Source: Carettochelys insculpta
Taxonomy: Eukaryota; Chordata; Testudines; Carettochelyidae
NCBI RefSeq assembly: GCF_033958435.1
Contig: NC_134137.1
Coordinates: 238,126,501 to 238,190,500 of the forward strand
Reading direction: 5' to 3'
Length of the DNA stretch: 64,000 nt
Shown here: in pieces, positions 57,601 through 64,000 of the stretch
Numbering within the stretch: the first letter of the stretch is position 1
How the letters are laid out: each line of letters begins with the position of its first letter
The notes under the pieces: generated by a model
What the model saw: only the letters and a program-made list of their open reading frames with translations
Databases searched by the model: none
What the model was told of the DNA's origin: nothing
Program-made: the position numbers and the translations under genes

Positions 57601-60277
57601 TTTCTTATGAAGCCTGTTGCCTCAGTGACCCCATCGGTTTTGCAGACATGGTGTGTGGGGAAGTACCAAGACAGGTTGGATGCTACATTTCTAATCAAGT
57701 TGAAGGTTGTGCTGAAATAAAGAATATCAGTCTAAGGCTGTTAGGCCATAAGGCCACATTCCTTTAGCTGTTGTTGATTTCGCTAATATCTTTCTTCTGA
57801 AAGCCTGCGCTGACAGGGCATCAGAGGAGAATTCCTGGTGTGAGCGAAGATGAGTGAGGGGAGCCATATGTGTCTATATCCCTGTCAAATGGGTGTCATC
57901 AAAGGTCACGTTCTCAAGCTCAGGAGAGAGAGCCCTCCAGTACCCAATGATTAGTCAAGGGGAGAGTCAGACATCCTTCATAGCACAGAAACAACATTAT
58001 ATGGAGCGTGACAAAGAGAGGTGGAATACAATACTGGGAGTACGAAGAGAGATATTGTGCAGGAGGCCAGCAAAACAGGAGAACACAAAGGTGTTTCTTC
58101 AGAAGATTTCCTCCCATTGAAGGAAACTGTCTAAATAAACAAATGGGGCAGATTTTCTGATCATCGTTACCAGGTTTTCTGTTTGTTTGTTTTCATTAAC
58201 TGCAATTTTTTGGAAATCAGTGCACCATGGCTGGATGAATTTTGAACCGAGGATTCAAATCCCTCCCCACTGATTTATGGTGTATGCACAAATTAGTGTT
58301 TTAAAGTGCTGATGCTGTGTGTTCATACTAAGAGTGTGCCTGGCTCTGTCACTCAGCCTTGCAAGTACCCATGGAACAGGTTCAGTTTCATTTCAGAAGT
58401 ACCTCTGAGAGCAGGCAAAGAGTAAGAGAGGAAAAGCTTTCACAGTAATGGGGAGATTCACAGTCCAGTGGAATGATTGCGGGGGCGGGGGAGGCACATA
58501 GAAGTGTGTGAGGGCTTTCTCCAGTGCACGCCACTGGAAGAAGATATTAAGTGAGAAGATTCTTAATCAGCCTTTCTTAAATATCAAAAGATCTTTGACT
58601 GATGGATGTGCAAGAGTACAAACAGGATTGGGAAAAGTTTTAAAAGAATCAATTCACATAATAACACATAAATTAACGGCTATTAAAAATGGATTTTTTC
58701 TTTATGGGAAATTGATCTTTCTGCCCCAAATCAGAATGAAAAAGCAAAATATTGGGAATTTTCATAAAACAAAACAAAACCCAAACAGTCTGTAATTAGT
58801 AAATGTGAAATGGAAAAGAGTTAACATTTTTCACTGAAATAAAATGATTTGATATGTTAAAATGAATCTATCATTTTGAGCTGACATTTTGAAACAAAAA
58901 TGCTCGTTAAAAGGAAAAAAGCAGTTTGATTTATCCAATGGGAAACTTTTAAAAAAACTACTTATCAAAATTAATATTATCAATATTAATATTTCCTTGT
59001 GCAAAAATTCAATGAATCCTAGCTTTTCAAGTAGACAAAATTACAGCTGAAAAATTTGGAGCATTTTCATCATCATCCAAACAATGATTTCCATCCACAA
59101 ATCCAAAAGTACTTTTCAAAGACAGCTAAGCATCATTATCCTCATTTAACCAATGGAGAAACTGAGGCTTAGAGCGTTTTTTTTTTGTTTTTTCGTTCTT
59201 TTAAAGACACAGTGAGCAGGGACAGAGAAAGAAAAAGAAGCCAGAATCTTCTACCTCCTTTACACACCAATGCACTATTGACTGGACTGTTCTCAATGAC
59301 TACAGTTTTGCCAGGGCTGTCAAAGGAGTCATGACTTCCATGATTTTTTATGTGGGTAGTTATCTGTGACTTTAAATGTTTTTAATTTTTTCCATGTGGT
59401 TGAGAGGATCTGATGATTAAAGTTGCTTTCACTGAATGCCCTCTGCACTGCATGTGAAGGTAATGGGCACAGGAACTCAGAGATCTCACTTAAGTCTGGG
59501 TTTCCGAATGGTGGCTCTAGTGTGGAAGTTATTTTATTCATGTGGTTTCCATTATCACAGTACAAAACAGAGCCACTGGAGTCTGTTCTCTTCTTATTGT
59601 TACCTGATTTTCCATGCCATGTATCTCTACTGATGTCACGAGAATTGCTCCTGATTGATACTGCCATAAGAAAGATCCCTACATATTTGCTGTAAAATAG
59701 AGCCAGATCTTCTACTGGTGTAAACCAATGTGTTTCCACTGCGATTTGCATTGCCTGTGGATCTGGCCTGTGACTTGAATTTGCTGTGGAAAGCAATATG
59801 GAAATGCTTATTTACTCTGCAGACTGAGTTTTGCTCTTTCCACCACAATCACCTCCTGAATCTGACAAAATAACTGCCCTAATTGTCATCAGTTACTGTT
59901 TAATAAACACCTTCAGAATACCAAACTTTAGAAAGGAAGGGCCCAGGCAGCGTTCTTCCCCAGCCGAGCCACGTGGCAGAGACTGAAGCACTGAAGCTGC
60001 AGAAAGCAGTTCCAGCAAAGACAGGGATGCTGATGATGTCATCAGGCTGCTTTTGGTGCATATATTCCCACCATTTTCTCTCCAAACACTTCTGCCTTCT
60101 CCCTTTCTTTTTTTTCCATCTAGGTGATAGCTCCACAGAAAGGTTTGAAATAGCAAGTCCTCCCTCCAACCCCCCCAAACTGTAACTAATATGACATTTG
60201 CTGGTGTCACATCACTCACTCTGTTTCTGTGCTATAACCTAGTCTTCTACCCTGTGTCTGTCTTCTCTATTCACCTA
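57601..60277. other. Mostly unassigned sequence
   Basis: A MIR-type core on minus occurs at about 59135-59180 ('ctcatttaaccaatggagaa' then 'actgagg'). AT-rich blocks occur at 58650-59000. Open frames of up to 155 codons (59329-59796, minus) show no recognisable domain. Confidence 0.4.
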
Positions 60278-60395
60278 GTAAGCTCTTCAGGGCAGGGATT
60301 GCCTCAGTCTATGGTTGTGTGGTGCAAAGCACAACGGGTCCCAGTTTGAGCTGGCTCCTAGGCACAATTGTAATAAACATGATCAATAATAATTA
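60278..60395 (+). repeat. L2/MIR-type 3' tail relic
   Basis: 'aagctcttcagggcagggat' is followed by 'gcacaacgggtcccag' and an AATAATAATTATAAATA tail. Confidence 0.65.
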
Positions 60396-60549
60396 TAAAT
60401 AAGGAAGCCTTTCTTCCTGACCTGAGAAGCTTATGGATTGAACTAAAACCACACATGTTCAGAAACATAATACACTGGTTGCATCGTGATATTCTTAATG
60501 CATTCCTGAAGGGGATCAGCTAATATTCTACAAGAACCTGAACAGAATA

Positions 60550-60892
60550 ATGAGCAGTCGTGTGGCACCTTAGGCTGTGTCTACACTATGCACACACTAT
60601 TTTGAAATAAAGTCGAAATAGCAGGTGTGTTATTTTGAAATCAGTAAACCTTACAGCAGGAGGAATAATGCTTAGTTTGAAACAGACATGGCATGGCGCT
60701 ATTTTGAAATAAGCCAAAATGGCATCCGGTGGCACTATTTTGAAATAACACTATGCATCCAGAAGTACATTTTGTGTCTTATTTCGAAATAACTTGTAGT
60801 ATAGACATAGCTTTAGAGACTAACAAAGGTGCCACAGGACTGCTGATTATTTGTGAAGGTACAGACTAACATGGCTACCCCTCTGAGACTGC
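60550..60892 (-). mobile_element. Penelope-linked repeat with snapback structure, split by a MITE
   Basis: A perfect 8-bp duplication acagaata (60542-60549 and 60893-60900) bounds the insertion. Without the nested MITE it is about 100 bp. Its right part is the repeat head in reverse ('gtacagactaacatggctac'). Its left part is an inverted second copy of the adjoining block, so 'gagcagtcgtgtggcacctt' pairs with 'aaggtgccacaggactgctg'. This is a hairpin made during insertion. Confidence 0.78.
60573..60812. mobile_element. MITE, ATTTTGAAATAA family, with TTA duplication
   Basis: Ends are GGCTGTGTCTACACTATG and AGTATAGACATAGCT. A perfect TTA duplication (60570-60572 and 60813-60815) flanks it, and its removal restores the repeat's 'gcaccttagagactaac'. 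The arms contain GTCGAAATAGC and TATTTTGAAATAA. 240 bp. Confidence 0.88.
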
Positions 60893-61065
60893 ACAGAATA
60901 GAATTTTTCATCCCTTTTGAAAATAATGTAACACAACTCTGTCCATTAACCTTTATATAAATGGAAAATATTGTATAACAATTTCAAAAGAGCTCAAGTG
61001 ACTTAGGCATCTCAATCCCATTCCCAATTAGACTTAGATCTGGAATGCCTGAATCACTGTTGAAA

Positions 61066-61163
61066 CTAACAGGCTAAAACAGCTCTGAAGAAGTGGGTCT
61101 GTCTCACGAAAAATCATCACCTAATAAATTATTTTGTTAGTCTTTAAAGACTGCTTTTTTATT
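61066..61163 (-). mobile_element. Penelope-linked repeat, possible tandem-junction copy
   Basis: A 12-bp duplication tcactgttgaaa (61054-61065 and 61164-61175) bounds it. It contains, in reverse, the repeat tail ('gaagtgggtctgtctcacga', 'gttagtctttaaaga'). This is preceded by 'ctaacaggctaaaacagctc', which resembles the reversed head. Head next to tail in this order is what a head-to-tail tandem of the repeat would give. Confidence 0.65.
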
Positions 61164-61175
61164 TCACTGTTGAAA

Positions 61176-61969
61176 GTGAGACTTAGGGAAAAAAATTCAA
61201 AAGCAGTTAAATTACTTAGCAACCTGCATCCCATTTATGGTTGATGTGATTTAGGCACCAGAGGCACTTAGATACTTTTGAAAATGTTAGTCAGATTTTG
61301 TTTTGCTTTTTTGGAATGGATTTGAAAGGAGACACAGCAATAGATCAGTGTTCAAGAAAAGGGTAAAAGGTTCCATGATGAAGGATGGCTTAGAAGAAGG
61401 CTAGAGGCCATGAAGCAGGGGAGGCTATAAGAGGGGCTTTTAGCAGAGGGGCTGATGAATATTTGTGTATAAAGGGGTGGCCTACAGCCCTGGGATCTCC
61501 TTTAGCTATTCTGACAACATCAGGATGTAAAGACAGAAAAAATCCAAAAGAGATGAAAAGGCAAACTGAAAAAGTAGTATGAAGCAATTGTTTTAGGCTT
61601 CAAATGCTGGGGAAAGATTTAAATACCCCAGAATCCCTTGTGGATATGCAAGATATAACAGCACATAGCAGACTGGAACACTGAAGTCCTTGATTCACCC
61701 ACAGAACAAGCACAGCAAGGGAAGCCATTTAGCAGGCTTCCATGACACACTCTCTCCTACTAATATGCTCAGGTAAGAGCTGGGGGTAGGTTTACTGAAT
61801 AGTGAGAATATGGGGGACATTTTCTCAGGTTTGGTAGGGGACCCAGAACAGTTAGGGGTCTGAGAAGTTTTCTGCCAGTTCATGCAAGCTGCAGAAGGGG
61901 GAGCCAAAGCCCTCTTCCATCCCAGAATTTCCAGGTGTCTGTGTTCCCCAAACAGCTTTAATACTGATT
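61176..61969. other. Unassigned sequence
   Basis: No gene or repeat was recognised. Confidence 0.4.
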
Positions 61970-62310
61970 GTCATGACTGGGATGTGGGCAGTCTTACCTA
62001 CTGGTCAGACCAGGAGTCAGGAGTCCGGCCAGGTGAGATACCAAAAGGCAAAAGTCTGATACAGGCCACAGACCAAACCAAAAGTTGAATGTCAGAGGGC
62101 ACATAGGGTCAGATTACCAGGGAATTAGAAGCAGGGGACAAACTAAGGAGCGTGAACTGGCAACCAGAGTTGGGCAGGCTGTGAAGCCAGGGGAGCAGGA
62201 ACAGGTTCAGGAAACACATGACACACAGTGCAGGGTAAGGTAGATCCCAGCTGCATGGACACTTTTATACTCCTAGCTCCCACAACTCCCACAGACCAGT
62301 GTTTAAGATC
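61970..62310 (-). mobile_element. Probable LTR of the downstream chromovirus
   Basis: It lies just 3' (on minus) of the chromodomain coding end. Minus-strand TATAAAAG occurs at about 62263-62270, and an ATTAAA polyA-like signal near 61955. Boundaries are not defined because no second LTR is in the window. Confidence 0.4.
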
Positions 62311-64000
62311 CATGATTCTTGAGATCATCCCCTCTCCAAGTGCATTTTCAGGGTGACATGAAACCAAACCTTTTCCAGGAGTTTCCTACGGTACACTTCC
62401 ATAAATGCGAGAGCATATCTGTGTTCTTCAGGCGCACAGAAACATTCCTTGTGATCATTCCCCATGCATTCAACAAGATACCAAAGGCTACCACATTTAT
62501 GTTTAGAGTCAAGAATTTTGTGAACTATATATTCCTCACATGACTGCACTTGTACTGTACTAGCAGAGAAGGTGGCTGGCTCCTCTGAGGAAAAGGGTTT
62601 TTTGCATAGGATTTCAAAAGTGATGTGAGAAACACCAGGTGTGTCTTCAGAACGTGGGATAGCTGGAGCTTAAAAGTGACTCGATTAACCCACTGCAGGA
62701 TCTTAAAATGGCCCAGGAACTAAGATTCTAGCTTTTGAGCAGGCTTATCGGTGTAGAGATGTTCTGTGAGGAGCCATACTTTTTGTCCCACTACATAGGT
62801 GGGCCTTGCTGTCAACACATGTTACTCATCCTCTGCCTTTGTCTTTTCCAGGTGATTTTTCATTTATTCCTGGACCCAACAATTCTGCTGCACCAAGTCT
62901 GAGGTAGCTGGTAGAGTGAGTGTGCAGATAATTGTGTGTGGCAACCCTAATTGGTAAAAACGGAGCTTTGACTCACAGGTGCATGGTCTGCATTGCTGTT
63001 GGCAAACTCCATCTAAGGGAGATGGGACTGTCCTAGTGGAAATTGAGCTAGCATCGCAAATACTGCTTAAGAATCTGGTTGGCCATTTCCATCTGGCCAC
63101 TGGACTGAGGATATCAAGCAAAGGAAAGCTATGTGTGGACTCCTAGCAGGTGCAGGGCCTTGCTCCAGAATTGGGCTGTGAATTGAAACCGCCACTAAGA
63201 GGTGATGTGCTCCAAATGCCATAGAGATGGACTACATAGCTAATCCAAAGCTTGGCTGTATCTTCAGTGAAGGAGAGGCCTATGCAAGAGGTGATGTGGA
63301 CAATTTTGTAAATATGGTCCATTCTGTCAAAACTGTAGTAAATTAGTTAAACTGTGGTAACTCTATGATAAAATCTACAACAACAGCTGCCAATGGTTCA
63401 GGTAAAGTGTCCAAGGATTGGAAAGACCACATGGCTTGTGGTCTTGGCATGGGCACAAACATTACAGGAGGCAATGAATGAATGTGTGTTGGATGCATCT
63501 GGAGCCACCAAGAGGTGCTGGATGCTAGTGAGATCTGGTCCCTACCATGTGTGATCCCCTCTTGGGAGCCTTGTGGCTGCTTGTTGATAATAGCTTGTTC
63601 ATCAGACAAAATTTCTGAGGTACAGTGTATCAGTCTGAGTATATCCTAGTGATGAGCAGAAATGAGAAAGTTACAGCATTTGAGAATGATGTTGGTTCCT
63701 GGCTGGGACCTTGTGGTTATCTGCCTTGACATTTTTGGACTCAGGGTGGTAAATGATAATGAAACTGAATGATGAGAAGGATAAGGCTTGTGAAAACTGT
63801 TGTTGGTTTAAGGCTCTTGCTCTACATATATTTACTACCTTGTTATTTTCAGTAAACACCTGGACTAGATGACAAGCTCCTTCCGGGTAATGTTGCCATT
63901 CTGCCAAGACAGTCTTTATCACAGGGAGCTCCTTGTCAAGAATGTTGTAGCTTACCTTGGCAGGGGTGAGCTTCCTAGAGTAATAAGTGGATGCATGTAA
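62311..64000 (-). pseudogene. Sushi-like Ty3/Gypsy chromovirus pol, decayed, cut by window edge
   Basis: Reading from the right edge on minus, RNase H comes first (TYYSRKLTPAKVSYNILDKE near 63990-63930, then NKVVNICRARALNQQQFSQA in 63671-63922). The integrase N-terminal part and first catalytic Asp follow (VVVDFIIELPQF, 63343-63609). Near 63110-63060 another frame gives QSSGQMEMANQILKQYLRC, the conserved segment bearing the third acidic residue. Near 62870-62740 comes the C-terminal region, and 62325-62549 encodes a chromodomain (EEYIVHKILDSK, SLWYLVECMG). Chromodomains direct integration to modified histones. Frameshifts and stops separate the domains, so it is inactive. RT, protease and gag would lie beyond position 64000. 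Confidence 0.88.
62350..62549 (-). other. Chromodomain-coding segment of the chromovirus integrase
   Basis: The frame SCEEYIVHKILDSKHKCGSL, then WYLVECMGNDHKECFCAPEE, follows the chromodomain pattern (E.Y.V..ILD.......YLV.W.G.....) with the second aromatic cage position changed (ECMG where WKGY is usual). It identifies the element as a chromovirus. Confidence 0.8.

Noticed and set aside
59329..59796. 155-codon frame on minus
   Set aside because: No recognisable domain or exon structure; length is within chance in this AT-rich stretch.
1..64000. A new host-encoded multi-gene system
   Set aside because: No host gene could be supported; every protein motif recognised belongs to CR1, L2-like, Penelope-like or Gypsy elements.

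Overview
The window reads as repeat-rich vertebrate nuclear DNA. I find no host protein-coding gene, no rRNA gene, no functional tRNA gene, no CRISPR array and nothing bacterial. Almost every longer open frame is a retroelement fragment or an artefact of a simple repeat. A turtle origin is inferred from a tRNA-headed SINE with a CR1-like tail (the tortoise PolIII/Cry type, 30440-30632), many CR1 fragments ending in ATTCTATG repeats, a Penelope-like element, a chromodomain Gypsy element and MIR/L2-like relics. The many TTCGAA-rich foldback elements with GGCTGTGTCTACAC ends make me suspect a softshell turtle, but that is pattern memory and not a search.

Layout. 1-12.1 kb: a TA-flanked mariner/pogo-like MITE containing a G-rich minisatellite, then a dense cluster of foldback MITEs. 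The cluster includes a hAT element with a perfect 8-bp target-site duplication (TSD) that is itself split by a 713-bp foldback element with a perfect TAA TSD, and a solo LTR with a 4-bp TSD. 12.1-18.4 kb: CR1 tails, a 1.4-kb hAT element and a 1.3-kb CR1 reverse-transcriptase fragment. 18.9-25.4 kb: tRNA-like SINE pieces, a Penelope-like insertion with a GIY-YIG endonuclease, a solo LTR, a CR1/L3-type fragment and two inverted hAT copies. 26.7-35.2 kb: small hAT MITEs, three CR1 fragments, MIR/L2 relics, the tRNA-headed SINE and a hAT with a nested inverted insertion. 35.2-38.8 kb is nearly repeat-free. 38.8-45.5 kb: a CR1 interrupted by a near-perfect palindrome, a decayed Ty3/Gypsy pol of the K02A2.6-like type, and a foldback MITE split by a CR1. 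45.5-60 kb: sparse repeats, a CR1 copy with an intact 526-codon frame, and two TA-flanked MITEs, one carrying a CTG repeat. 60.2-64 kb: two more insertions of the Penelope-linked repeat, and a minus-strand Sushi-like chromovirus (RNase H, integrase, chromodomain, probable LTR) running off the right edge.

Two observations stand out. First, about 17 elements with unrelated interiors share one terminal motif, and several have matching 3-bp AT-rich TSDs, which suggests one transposase family mobilised all of them. Second, a dispersed 'SINE-like' repeat lies with a Penelope GIY-YIG tail inside a single 11-bp TSD. Its other copies carry inverted or rearranged halves inside their own 8-12 bp TSDs, which suggests it is the terminal repeat of the Penelope-like element and not an independent SINE.
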